64,000 nucleotides of DNA from the NCBI GenBank assembly GCA_949130495.1, contig OX422209.1, forward strand, positions 699,847,257-699,911,256. Direction: 5' to 3'. The position numbers and the translations under genes were made by a program. The notes under the pieces were generated by a model, which had not been told where the DNA came from, did not search any database, and saw only the letters and a list, made by a program, of their open reading frames with translations. Source of the stretch: Sambucus nigra (lineage: Eukaryota > Streptophyta > Magnoliopsida > Dipsacales > Adoxaceae). Of this stretch, positions 12,920-24,000 are shown one piece after another; position 1 is the stretch's first letter; every line of letters begins with the position of its first letter.

Positions 12920-13152
12920 GAAATATGTCCCAGATCCAACACGTATCTTAAGTCTTGAACCTCTATAAGTTAGAGAATATCTGACTTACACTGCGTATCC
13001 AGTAGAAATTTTGGATCATAAAGATCAAATATTACGAACCAAGGTAGTTCTACTAGTCAAAGTATTATGGCGTAATCATTCTGTTGAAGAAGCAAACGTG
13101 GGAGTGGGAAGATGAAATAAATGAGAGATATCCATATTTGTTTGAAAATTAA
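12920..13152 (+). pseudogene. G3 pol C-terminal end (chromodomain-like)
   Basis: Resumes G3 pol after the solo LTR: KYVPDPTRIL, then VEILDHKDQILRTKVV, then a W-x-RNHSVEEA/WEWEDEMRERYPYLFEN tail in nearby frames, ending at TAA (13150-13152). This is the usual C-terminal end of Tekay-type pol, where the chromodomain-like segment is thought to guide integration. Confidence 0.82.
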
Positions 13153-13180
13153 TGTAAGTAAAGTTTGGGGACCAAACTAT

Positions 13181-13230
13181 TTATAAGGATGGTAGGACAT
13201 AATGACCCCACATTTATATTCTCATATATA
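13181..13230 (+). repeat. G3 polypurine tract and start of its 3' LTR
   Basis: A purine-rich run AAGGATGGTAGGA (13185-13197) is followed by CATAATGACCCC, a degraded TGTAATGACCCC LTR start at 13198. Only 33 bp of LTR precede a hAT element inserted at 13231. Confidence 0.7.
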
Positions 13231-14638
13231 TAGGGGTGGTAAACGGACGGATACGAACCCGATACTATATTTTTCATATCTGTATATGTATCCGTATCCA
13301 CTATCTAGATGCACAATCTATATCTGCTTCCGTATATACCCGGATAGTTAAAACAACTATCCATATCCGTATCCTCTCGGATACCTCGAATTCAGATAAT
13401 ATCCTTATTTGCTTACATTGTTTAGCCAGGGCAAAAAATAACTATTAAAATATCTAATCCAATGAAATCCAACCCAATCCAAATAAATATATAATAAAAT
13501 TACTACCTCCTAACATCAGCAATTACGGCTTCCATGATACTATGGCTTCAAGCATCCATACTTTACAACAATACAAGCTTAAATCCGTCCAAAAAAAAAA
13601 ATAACAGTAGTATTCCATAATAGTAGATATAAAGATGCACCTTTTAGATCAGATCAAATTTATTGACAATGATAACCTCATGGACCTTTTAGTCGTCAAA
13701 ACATACTGATATTTTTATTTTAATAAGTATACATTTTTATTTTGTATATAATATATTTGTTGTTAACTTCAGTTCTCATCACAATCAAAACCATATCTTT
13801 GCTTTTTTGTTTCTCTCCTACATTTATTTATAATTAAAGAAACTAATGAGCAACAACTTGAATAATATATAAATACAGTTATATATTTGTATTTTTATTT
13901 TGTATGTACTTGTTGTTGCTAACTTTCCGTTGTAAGAGGAGGGGATGTGCAACATCGGAGTGGCAGAGTCGATTCACAGTGGAGGGGTTGATGAGTAGCG
14001 GTGGCGGGGTTAATGAGCAGTGGCGGGCTGATGTGGCGGAGGGGGAGGTGGTGGAACGAGGGTTTTTTGTGGAGTGAAATGAGAGTTTCTTTTCTCTTAT
14101 TTTGTACGAAAGAGAAATGAAATGAAATTAGTTTTTTTTTGTTTTGAGTGGAGCATATATTCTTTAGTAGGTGTATGTTATGTGTGATCAGGTGTATTGT
14201 AACTTTAGTGTAACTCCATTATAATATACCCAATAAAATAATAATACATGGCATTTTATAATATACCCAATAAAATAATAACTCTACTACTTTAGGGTGT
14301 TTTTGTTTTGAATGGAGTATGTGTTTGTTTTGTTTTAGGGAATAAACGATTAAAGTTTTTTTTAATATTATTTTATTAGTAATACTAATATTAATATTAT
14401 TAGTAATATTTTAAACATATGTTTGACGGATACAGATATCCGATAAAATGGATGCTCGGTATCGGATATGGATTATCCGTGTCGGGTACTAGTTTATCCG
14501 TATCTGTATTCATTTTCTCGGATATTTTTATAGAGTATCCATATTCGTATTCGTTTCCATTTTTTTGGATTAATATTCGTAAATTCGGATTCGGATATCG
14601 GATGGATGAAGATTTTCGAATATCCGTTTACAACCCTA
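13231..14638. mobile_element. Non-autonomous hAT element, 1.4 kb, with perfect 8-bp target duplication
   Basis: The left terminus TAGGGGTGGTAAACGG is mirrored by CCGTTTACAACCCTA on the right. CATATATA flanks both sides (13223-13230 and 14639-14646). Both subterminal regions (about 13250-13390 and 14420-14630) are packed with ATATCCGTATCC-like words in opposite orientations, as in hAT elements where transposase binds subterminal repeats. No transposase frame exists, so it would need an enzyme supplied elsewhere. A direct repeat TATAATATACCCAATAAAAT lies twice at about 14220-14280. It sits inside the G3 LTR. Confidence 0.9.
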
Positions 14639-16571
14639 CATATATAGTTTGTTTTTAAAATTGTGCATTACTTTATATCTTAAAAATGCTATAATATAAA
14701 TGTAATATGATAGATTCTTAATATAACAAAACCCATTTTTAAATATGAATAATCGACTAGTAATTGAGTCAAATTGATGTTTATGACACATTCTAAGGTA
14801 AATGACAAGTTTCGGGGTAGAAAATATAATTTTATGAAATTTTAGGGACTTCGTTTCAATAAAGAAAGTTTTAGGGACCAAAATAAAAAAAAAATATCTT
14901 TTTGTAAATAAAATATTTTCAAAGACCTTTAAAAAATATTAAAAAATATATTGTAAAATTACCAAAATACCCTTCAGGTGTAAATGACCCATATACCTTA
15001 ATACCTTTCAACCTTGTGCTTGACACCTCATGATTTATTTTTCCACCTCCACCTTACACATGCCATCCTTATAGAGAAAGCTAAAAAACATCTCACCATT
15101 TGGTGAAATAAGACTGCAAGACCCCCCCTGGTTACCCAACACCTCGAAGTTGACTCACCAAAGCAAAAGCATTGTCACTTAGACACATGTCAACACTGCA
15201 ATGTCTTTAGAAACCTATAAATTGGGTCTTTCAGATCATTTAAAACTCATAGTAATTCCTTGAGAATTTTAGAAATAAATAATGAGAGTAAGTGTAGGAA
15301 AGTTTAATAAGAAGTACTTAATGTTCTTAGGGATATTCATCTTAACGTAATCTTCTACTAATGTTATAATGCATCTTTGTACTTTTAATGTATTTCTATA
15401 TTGCTATAGTAAGTAGAAATGTTGCTAAAAACATTAAAGATCCATTTTAGTGAACTTGTCAAATTTTTCTATGGGCTTTTGAAATGATTTTTATTGTGGA
15501 ATTCAATTAAGTAATTCCAAATTCAGGCTCGGTAAAATTTTGTCTCGATGAGATGGTATTCAAGTGGTTCCCTTATGACCCACAATCTCTACTAGAAAAA
15601 AATCAAAAATATTCGTCTAGATGAGTTGGTATTTAAGGGTTGCCCCAGTGACACACCATCTCTACTGGGAACCGACTGATTAGAAAGAACTATGACTTGA
15701 ATTCTTCAATTAAGATTAATGAATTTTAAAAGTTGAGAAAATGGTTTTTTAGTAATCCTTTAAAACAAGTCATTATTAAAATACAGTATATAATTGGACT
15801 TTGTTTAGAATACGTAATTAAACCTATGTTGTATTTTTTAGATTAACGTGTGATTTAAGACTCAATATCTGTAGTTTCGAACCTCTATTTTAGATGAGTA
15901 CTCTATGAAATTCTTTGTGCATTTTGATTATTTGATATTATGCAAAATGTATATATTTTGTGAACGACTTTTATTCTCAAAATGCATTTGATACCGATGA
16001 TTGATTCATTTTTTATATGCTTATATTTATCCATATAGACATACCGATTAAACTGAGATTGAATATTGGAAACAAACGTTGGCTTAAAGGACCTCTTTTA
16101 CTAACTGACCTTTCCAGCTAGGTTATCGATGGTGTGCCCTAAATAATGCATTATGACGAATAAGTTCGATTAACCCTCAATTATCGGAGAATAATATGGT
16201 AAAATAATATGGTATTATAGTGTACTTGGCCATTCAAATGGTATGACTTATAGAAAAAGATACCACATTTTATTTTGTCTCATCCGTTTTCTTCAGAGTT
16301 ATTCAATTATGATATACATACTGTCATTTCCATTTATTACTGCAAGTTCCTATCCATATATGTCTATGCCTTCTCTTTTGACTTGATTAGGCATCTATTT
16401 TTTGAAAACCTTGGAATGTCAAGAGATTAAATCTCATTTGGCTTTTATCTCATGTTGTATAAATAATAATTTTTCTAGAAATAATTAGGCTTGCAGATGG
16501 AAAGTACAAGGACTATGTTGAAGATTTAACATACGGAGCTCTTTTTACAATAGTTTTAACTAAAACGTTTG
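14639..16571 (+). repeat. Continuation of the G3 LTR, then unassigned non-coding DNA
   Basis: After the hAT duplication the sequence runs on in LTR style (TTTTAGGGACTTCGTTT, CCAAAATACCCTT near 14960-14975). A TATA-like CCTATAAATT lies at 15210-15219 and AATAAA-like signals follow, so the LTR probably extends past 15300; I could not find its end. An imperfect tandem duplication of about 70 bp (ATGAGATGGTATTCAAG / ATGAGTTGGTATTTAAG, each followed by a CATCTCTACTgGgA-like end) lies at 15543-15672. No gene is visible. Confidence 0.5.
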
Positions 16572-17003
16572 TGTAACAACCCGTCCTTTTGGAGACCATT
16601 AAATTCCATAATTGGATATAAATTGGAATTTGGGAAATTTTCCTAAATAGTAATTTTTGGGATTTTCGAGGATTGAATGATTTTCGATGGGTGCTGTAAT
16701 TATTTTTGGGACTATATAGGTCGAAATATTTTAATTATATGTCGTCGTTGAGTAAAGCGACACGAGGTAAGATTTTTAATTGGAAAACCCGTATTTATTT
16801 ATTTTGGGTTGGAATAGTGATTTGCGGTCAAGTACCTCGGATGGGAATTTTGACTGCGCCATAATTCTCGGAATGGCCGAGATAGTCGGAAAAGAGTGTT
16901 CGATTGTCGGAAATGAGTTTCGGATAATTTTAGAGGTAAGAGTAACTCGTAATTGGGTAAACGAGTCGTTTTTGGGTTTTAAGGGTTAAAACCCTTTTCT
17001 TAC

Positions 17004-17011
17004 TATATAAA
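17004..17011 (+). promoter_or_regulatory. TATA box of solo LTR S1
   Basis: TATATAAA is followed about 30 bp later by a GA-rich leader, the usual layout of a plant LTR promoter. It places transcription start near 17035, just upstream of the conserved splice-donor motif at 17152. Confidence 0.65.
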
Positions 17012-17813
17012 GAGGGGGAGAGGGAAAGAAAAGAGAAAGAAAGAAAGAAAAGAGAGAGAAGAAAGAGAGGAAGGAGAAAGAGGAGGAGAAATGGAGATTC
17101 GGGCGAAACTCCGCCGGATTCGACTCGAGGTCGTCGAATTTTATCCACGAGGCAAGTGTTTACTTGCTTTATTTATCTTTTTGCATAAATGTCTCATACC
17201 GTAGTTTGGCATAAACAAACCCTAATGGTTTTGGGGTGGGTTATCGTGGATAAAACGGGTTTTTGGGAGTTAAAACAATTAAACCCCAAATAATATTTCA
17301 ATTTATGGAACTTAGGTTTTAACCTAAATTAATTGGTGGTTTTGGGTTCTAGGATGTTTAGAACCCTTAATATATGTGTATTTGTAGTTGGTTGAGGTTG
17401 TAAGACGTTGGGTGAGGCGACAAAAGCTTGGGAGAAGCTTTAATGGCCGAAATCGTCTCGAAGGAGACGATGAATAGTAACCCGTCACTTTAGGGGGCCT
17501 TTTTGGCCAGGAAAAGAATTGATTTAGCTTTCGGACAAAACACGAAAGTTGTAGATCTTTTCGATACGGTCGCGTGGGCGCTGACCACGTATTTTTCTGA
17601 ATTTTCTACGATTTGATATGATTTTTACAAGATGACATCTCCGGGTTGAAATCATCAACTCGGAAATCAAATCGGGAATTGGAAAATTTACGGCTAGAAT
17701 TAATGTCGTAGATGTTTGGGATAATTTTTGGGGTAGTTTAGAAACCCCGAAAATGAATTTAAGTTGTTGGTTAAGGGAATTGAGGAATTAAAGTTTTGAG
17801 GACCTGGTGTGAC

Positions 17814-17930
17814 CGGTCGACCGCGGCCCTATGGCCGGTCGACCACGTCAAGGAGAAAGGGCCTACTGCTTTATTTCGTAGGCTTATTTACAACCCGCGG
17901 TCGACCGGGGGTCTGAGACCGGTCGACCGG
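17814..17930. repeat. Palindrome cluster in LTR S1
   Basis: Four perfect palindromes built on GGTCGACC: CGGTCGACCG at 17814-17823, GGTCGACC at 17837-17844, CGGTCGACCG at 17898-17907, and CCGGTCGACCGG at 17919-17930. Confidence 0.9.
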
Positions 17931-18708
17931 TGCCCTGTTTTCAGCCCAAGATTTTGGAGATTAGGATTATTTCTCCTTTTTGAGTTTAATGTTTAAGGCC
18001 CTTCCAAATTAGAAATTATGGAGGGTTATGTCCTAAAGGACTTGAGGAATTGGGAATTTATATATGTGTATATTCACTTAGAGTGAATTAGCATAATTGG
18101 AGATATCCAAATGAATCCATAGATGGGATTTTGATATATATTACTTATTAAAGTAAGAAAATAGTTTGGGTTTAGTATCATGCATATATGAATGCATGAT
18201 TATGATTCTTTGAGAGAATCTTTGGGATTATTGGTCATCGATAGATGGTTTGGCAAATATAGCCATTTTTATATATTCAGGTAGGAATATATGGTATATA
18301 TATATACTATGTGATTATGTATATATATGATGTGATATAAATGATTTTGAAAATATAAAAATGTATATTTTCAAAATGGGAAAAAGATAAATGGTTTTCA
18401 TAATTAATAAATTATGGTTACACACCTCCCTAAATCGCTATCATAAGGGAAGTTGCGCGCGTTGTGGTGAAGCCTTCCTGGCTGTTGAGCAGGTTGGATA
18501 TAGTCCCTAGGCCATATGGGCGGTTATTTGTTTTTCTGCGCTGGTTAGGGGATTCTGGGTGTGGTCCTGACATTCCCGCAGGCAATATGGCCGCTTCCCG
18601 TCGTTGGTAGGTTCCCAGGTTGTCTTGTATAGATAGGCCCTGGAAGATGATAGCCATTTAGGGGCGCGTCCAGTGGGGAAACCCGGAGGGGCGGTCTTAG
18701 ATTTATTA

Positions 18709-19035
18709 AAGCAATTCATGATAATGGATTGGCTTTAATTTACATTTCCTGAGTATAAAAAGGGAAATGGGATAAAGGTTTGGCTTCGGTAACACTCCCG
18801 GATGTAAGAAGGGATGTGGAAGCATATGATATGATCAAAGCATTTTCATGATAATGAAAATGGCTTTGGGTACATTTCCTGAGTATAAAAAGGGAAATGG
18901 GATGATTTAAAAAGGAAAAGCATTTTTATGATAATAAAATTGGTTTTTAAAAGGTATATGATATGTTTAAGCAATTCATGATAATGAATTGGCTTTTATA
19001 TTTACATTTCCTGAGTATAAAAAGGGAAATGGAAA
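18709..19035 (+). repeat. Array of stem-loop repeats in LTR S1
   Basis: A hairpin with a GATA loop occurs four times (about 18711-18733, 18840-18862, 18920-18943, 18971-18992). Its arms read CAATTCAT/ATGAATTG, CATTTTCAT/ATGAAAATG or CATTTTTAT/ATAAAATTG. In three of the four units a second hairpin follows, with arms CATTTCC and GGGAAATG around TGAGTATAAAAA (near 18743, 18873 and 19005). Confidence 0.8.
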
Positions 19036-19149
19036 ATTTTGAGAAAAATAAAAGTATTGATAAATACTTGATATATGAATCCTCAGTCCGGGAGATAGAT
19101 CCGGATGGTTATGATAAAATATGTATATATGGATGAATCGAGTATCGAG

Positions 19150-19485
19150 GGTCTAATGGATCCCGACGATCAACCTTGCCGCATAGTAGTATATCGGGGG
19201 GGTTCCTTGTTTGGATTTCGCTTCGCGAGACACCCCACGCACGAAAATGGCAGTGTGTTGAGACTGGGGAGAAGTTTAATCCTTAGTGTTCTTATATTAT
19301 TAATTCTTATGGTATATTTATTATTATATATCTTTCTGTACTTAGGGACTGGCGGATCTCGACTATCGACCGTGCCGCGTAGTAGTGTATCGGGGGGGTT
19401 CCTTGTTTGGATTTCGCTTTGCGAGACACCCCACGCACGAACATGGCATAGCGTTGAGACTGGGGTGAAGCTTAGCCCTTAGTAC
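19150..19485 (+). repeat. Tandem duplication of a conserved block in LTR S1
   Basis: A block of about 130 bp (GATC...GACGATC, then ATATCGGGGGGGTTCC, GCGAGACACCCCACGCACGAA and TTGAGACTGGGG) occurs at about 19160-19285 and again at 19355-19475. Relatives occur three times inverted in LTR S2 (35327-35760) and once in the interior of G4 (28505-28640). Confidence 0.75.
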
Positions 19486-20202
19486 ATTACTTGGAATATC
19501 TAGGGTAGATAGTGGTGGGGTGATAGACTAGTTTAGCAGGGTAGCTTGACTAGAATGTTCTATATAGATGCGCTAGGAGTGCACTATTAGCGGAGAGGTG
19601 AGAGGTATCTCATGGGAGTGCGATACCAAACTTAAATATGAGAAAAACTATTTTTCTAAAAAAATAAAGCATTTATGCACTTGCAAAATATTTTCAAAAA
19701 CTCGGGCTCTGACCCGTTTATCTACTTTTCCTTTCTTGCTATATTATATATATATATACATAGGTGTCCAGCCACAGGGACGCCTGGATGACAATTCCTT
19801 CGAGTCAGACGTCAGCTGCAGCAGCTGTGGATGTGTGCAGGTTTTTGATAGCCGCTTCCATCCTTGTACTCTAGATAGGAGGTACTGTATAAACATTCGA
19901 GCCAATGGCTCAATTGCATTTATTTATTCTTTCAGTACAGCATTCGATATGGTTGTATATTTGAACCGAGTGTTCGGTTATTTTAATTTATTTCAGTTTC
20001 ATTTACGCATTAACTTGTGGATGTTTTATTTTAATCGTAAAAAGAGTAGTTAAGTAAAAGTTTTTAACGCTCGCCTAATAGGATATTAGTAATTAAATGG
20101 ATTTTCGACAGTGATGCTAAGGATGATCCATATGTGACTCCTGTTTTAATATGATATAGGAGTGATCGCCCGGTATCCCATTAGGCGGGTTGTTACAGTT
20201 TG

Positions 20203-21518
20203 TTTTATTAGATATAACATCTTTTGGCTCTCTAGCAATAGGTTTTTAATTTTTTTATTAAGTTGTACTCGTTGATATTTTTAATATATATGAAGTTTAC
20301 TTTTAGAAGGCTCTGATCATGTAATTCCTTTATCACTATTAATTTATGATTCATGACCATGTGAATGTTTTTTTGTTGCATTTATTTAAGGAAATAATTT
20401 AAGGCCATAATATTGAATGCCCCAGTGGCATGTCAAAACACTCGTTCCCTACCATTTTTGGGTCAGGGTCTTGACATGTTCTGTTAGACAACAAATGCTT
20501 GTTTGATCCTCCTTTGAATGTTGTTCAAACAACATAAACATCTAGTTCGAATGAACACTATAAAGTCGTTCAAAGGACTTAAAAATCAAAAATACTTCTC
20601 CTTTTAAAACCTTTACAAAAAAGTCCTAAAATAATATTTTCTAAACACTTTGAAAACAACACCGAATTAAAAATATCCAAGGATAAAAAATATTAGCATT
20701 CATACCTGAGAGAGCCTAAAAGATTGAAGATGAAACATGGCACAAAACACCCTACTATGATGTCACGCTCTAACTTGACCGCTACGGTCTTTAATCAAAC
20801 ACATAATAGTCTTGAAAGGAATATACACTCAAGTCCTAACGTATGACATAAAGATTCGAATTGACCTGATTCAAAATTTTGTCCTTACAAATATCCCCCT
20901 TTGGTTACTCTGGGACAAAATGTAAAATAAAAACCTTTGGGCCGTCAAGTTCTCTAGAGACTCAATCCCCAACCTCAAAAGAAAAAAATACAGATACTTG
21001 AGAGGATCACATTGAATAGTTTTGATCTTGTTTGAACTTATTCACATCGTTACAAACATATACACTTTAACACACCTTTAATTGTAAAGATAATACATAA
21101 CAATATGAATCTGCATAAAAGTAAACCATCCCCCTTTGTTTAACAATATCCACCTATGTTAGGAGTTTCTCCCTAAAGTAAAATGTTCCCCCGGACTATA
21201 AAGATTGAGATATCATTCTTCCCCTTTTTGTTCAGGAATAAACAAAGATAAATATGCATAATAAACCATTTCTCCTCAATATAACCATTTATCCCCCTAA
21301 ATGAAACAAGGGTAAGCATAAAGGAAAAACAAATATACCATGTAGTGTTGTAAAGTGTAACAAGCAACGACAAATATAACGTGGAAACACAAGCACAAAT
21401 AATCCAAAGAATGAATAAATGATACCAATTTTAATGCAAAAATTGAAGCATATGATATCAATATGATCATTAAGCATACCAAATTTAAAATTACTTGAAA
21501 CGTAAAACATAAGATATG

Positions 21519-21607
<89 letters not shown>

Positions 21608-22140
21608 GTGTGTGTGTGTGTGTGTGTATGTATAAACGCCAAAAATAAGATACAAAACACATAAGTTTCCACACTCTTCCTTGGTATAACATGGTAATAA
21701 TGGAAGATCATAATGATTAATAGAACCAACGAAGAAAAAGCTAGCAAATCATGTAAATCACCAAAGATATATTAAGGGAATAATCAATGAGAACATAGAT
21801 GTGTATTAAAAGTAATAAACATGTGAATCTTAAAACAAAAAACTAGAAGATGAATGAAATCAAGCTATAAGCACAAAAGCTGGATATGTGATATACAAAC
21901 AATTTATCTAGAAAAATGAGATCATGAATCAAGCATGAATATAACAACATGAGCATAAAAAATATGGATAAAATAAGATAATCAATAAAACCAATAAAAT
22001 ATCCATACATCTAACAGCATGATATCCAAAGTACCAACAAGAATGGTATAAATATCTAAATATAGTCCCAAAGTATCAAAGTACCACATGTAGTACTATA
22101 AAATAGGAGAAAAATAGAGATAAAAGTAGAAGTTCTAATT
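20203..22140 (-). other. Non-coding 3' region of a decayed SIRE-like copia element (tentative)
   Basis: No gene is visible. Read on the minus strand there are repeated purine runs of the type GGGGGA (complements near 20898, 21130, 21190, 21228 and 21295), such as AAAGGGGGAT. This resembles the multiple polypurine tracts found downstream of the envelope-like frame in SIRE-type copia elements. A possible LTR start on the minus strand is TGTAAGGACAAAATTTTG at about 20871-20888. The LTR pair was not confirmed. Confidence 0.35.
21521..21627. repeat. Microsatellite (AT)n-(GT)n
   Basis: About 75 bp of AT dinucleotides followed by TATG and GT runs. Two ORFs reading across it (Tyr-Ile or His-Thr repeats) are artefacts. 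Confidence 0.97.
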
Positions 22141-24000
22141 ACCATCAGACATAGCGTCATACTCGACATCACCATCGATCTCATTATCATTATTATCGTC
22201 ATCATCATCCTCATCCTCATCCTCTACATCTACGGGTGGAACATGTGGAGGAGTAGATACAAGTGGTGGAACAACAATAGAAAAATCCTAAACAAGACCG
22301 TATTTGCTCAAATCGTCGGTAATGAATGTAACATCCGTAGGTAGGCTAGCGTGATCTTGATCAATTGTAGTGAAGCGCTATGTAAAGTATGTATGAGAAT
22401 TTGCCATCTCATCTCTGATCTCATGAAACTGACCTCTCATATAAGTAAACTAAGAGGCCATGAAAGCTCTCTGGCCCTATGTGCTCGTGGCTCTGGAATG
22501 GGTGCAGGCTGAAGAATTAGGGCAAGAATAGGTGTCAGTGCATCTAGATTAATATGATGGCGAGGTGGTCGTCATGTAGTTTGGCCAGAAAAACGAGATG
22601 AAATAAAACTCAAAATAACACCAATATTGGCAGTGGCCTCATCTATAAGCAATCATGTGACTCATTAACAGATACAAATAGCTTGTAATTAACCTCCCAT
22701 AAAGCAATGTCTCCCCTTTTATATCGGTGCATGCTTTTCGCATTACCTGAATAACCTTTCCTCTCATTATGCACTAAATCATACATTAACCTACCAATCT
22801 GATAAGATAAATCCTGGTTGAGACGTTTAGACATGAGGTTGTAAATAACCAAGAAATGAAGTAAAGAGCATCGTCTATCCATATCAGCTTGACAAAAAAG
22901 AACAGTCATCTAAGTAGTCCTATATCTAGTTAGAAAAAAAATCAAAATGATCATGTGTAACCTCATACTCACAATCAAGGTTCTAAAAAATGCGGGGCAT
23001 GACCGAGGCATCGAAACCAAGCCTTAAGCCTTACAAGCTTAGGCGGGCCTTAGGCGTAAAGGCGTGAAAAGGTGTTTAGGCCTTTTTAAATATATTTTAA
23101 TATTTTTAACTATAACAAGGCTATTAAAAATACTAAAATGGTAAATATATTAAAATATGTCTGAATATATGCAAACTAAAGTAATATTTTTTTAAATGCT
23201 AAGAAAAAACAAAAAAGAAAAAGAAAAAACACGCATTTTTTTGGACGAGAGGCAGAGAAGTTTGGGATACCATTTGTCTTTTGATTATTTTAATGAGATT
23301 TTGGTTTGGATTTTTAAAATAAGTCTTTAAAAAGAACTTTTTTTTAAAAAAATAACGTGCACCTTAAGCCTTTTATCAAGAATAAGGCGTAAAATGCCTA
23401 AGGCGGGGTGTTTCTTCCAATCTTTAAGCCTATGCGTGACTTTTAGAACACTGCTCACAATAGACATCAAAATCGGTAGTACTATCAAGATGAATTTTTA
23501 TACCTAAGTGAGTGACAAGAGCATCACCAATGAGCTCAATTGTAATACCAAGAACAAAAGAACGAACATCTTGTGTGGTCGAGAGTGGTGATCATGTTCG
23601 CATAGAACTGACGACTAATTATAGCATTGGGTACTTAATGTCATTGAATCAAAGTGAATCTTGGATAATACCGATCAAAGGCAACCGAAACTGACCCTCC
23701 TCAAATTTCTCAAGATGATTTAAGTTTACATCTCTTTTAGTGACAACAACTCAGGTCATAAAAGTCTCCATATAAGGAAAACCACCTCTAATGAATAAAA
23801 TCCTAAAGGAATCAACAGTAGAATCTGGAATGGTAATCGAGGCACTTTGGGTCTATTATGATGTCTAAAAAGTCATGGAGAAGATGGTGGTTCTTGCGAT
23901 CAAGAAGTCTAATAAGACCACTAAATACGCCAACCTTCTTCCTTACTTGTGTCTTCCATCTCACCATAATGCACAAATATGGTGTAGATGAAGATTCAGG
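22141..24000 (-). pseudogene. Envelope-like or plant-transposon-type protein remnant
   Basis: Reading the minus strand from about 24000 to 22141, interrupted by a MITE at 22976-23453, fragments of one protein can be followed through several frames: SFVLGITIELIGDALVTHLGI, LLHFLVIYNLM and QIGRLMYDLVHNE. It ends in a strongly acidic run of Asp/Glu near 22190-22235, then EYDAMSDGN and a stop (about 22141). The pattern recalls the plant transposon/envelope-like proteins carried downstream of pol in SIRE-type copia elements, and its strand fits the gag remnant at 33480-39300. I recognise the style, not a specific family member. Many stops make it non-functional. Confidence 0.35.
22976..23453. mobile_element. 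hAT-type MITE, 478 bp
   Basis: The termini CAAGGTTCTAAAA and TTTTAGAACACTG are inverted repeats (11 of 13 match). The flanks are perfect 8-bp duplications CTCACAAT (22968-22975 and 23454-23461). Inside are mirrored GCCTTAAGCCTT/AAGGCTTAAGG-type words. No coding sequence. It disrupts the minus-strand remnant around it. Confidence 0.92.

Larger units (their letters stand above)
17152..19763 (+). other. Predicted GC-AG intron inside LTR S1
   Basis: Donor CGAG|GCAAGTGTTTA at 17151/17152. Branch-like CTGAC with its A at 19712, 51 nt before the acceptor AG at 19762-19763. GTGTCCAGCCACAGGGACG follows. The interval is non-coding and repeat-rich. Confidence 0.45.
16572..20197 (+). mobile_element. Solo gypsy-type LTR S1, 3.6 kb
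   Basis: It starts TGTAACAACCCG and ends CGGGTTGTTACA, and is flanked on both sides by GTTTG (16567-16571 and 20198-20202), a perfect 5-bp target duplication. There is no PBS, polypurine tract or pol, so it is a solo LTR, normally formed by recombination between the two LTRs of an element. A clear TATA box lies at 17004, a purine-rich leader at 17011-17095, a GC donor at 17151/17152, and an acceptor at 19763. The presumed intron contains palindromes (17814-17930), a hairpin array (18709-19035) and a tandem duplication (about 19150-19480). Confidence 0.93.

Noticed and set aside
13231..14638. Possible protein-coding gene in the 1.4 kb hAT element
   Set aside because: The only ORFs are the subterminal ATATCC repeats read as protein; no transposase motif is present.
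16780..17148. ORFs in LTR S1 on both strands, one rich in Leu/Ser
   Set aside because: They cover the promoter and GA-rich leader of the LTR, overlap on opposite strands and have no relatives in the sister LTRs.
19105..20053. ORFs of 125 and 151 residues in LTR S1
   Set aside because: They run through a duplicated non-coding block and the LTR end; the frames are not kept in S2 or G4.
20521..20560. GTTGTTCAAACAACA and TTCGAATGAAC as another TCGA-type palindrome cluster
   Set aside because: Single AT-rich palindromes outside any recognised gypsy LTR; no repeated word, so not comparable to the LTR clusters.
21289..21747. ORFs of 131-152 residues with long Tyr-Ile/His-Thr repeats
   Set aside because: They translate an (AT)n-(GT)n microsatellite and have no protein-like composition outside it. 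The same applies to 35686-36146 and 56639-56920.
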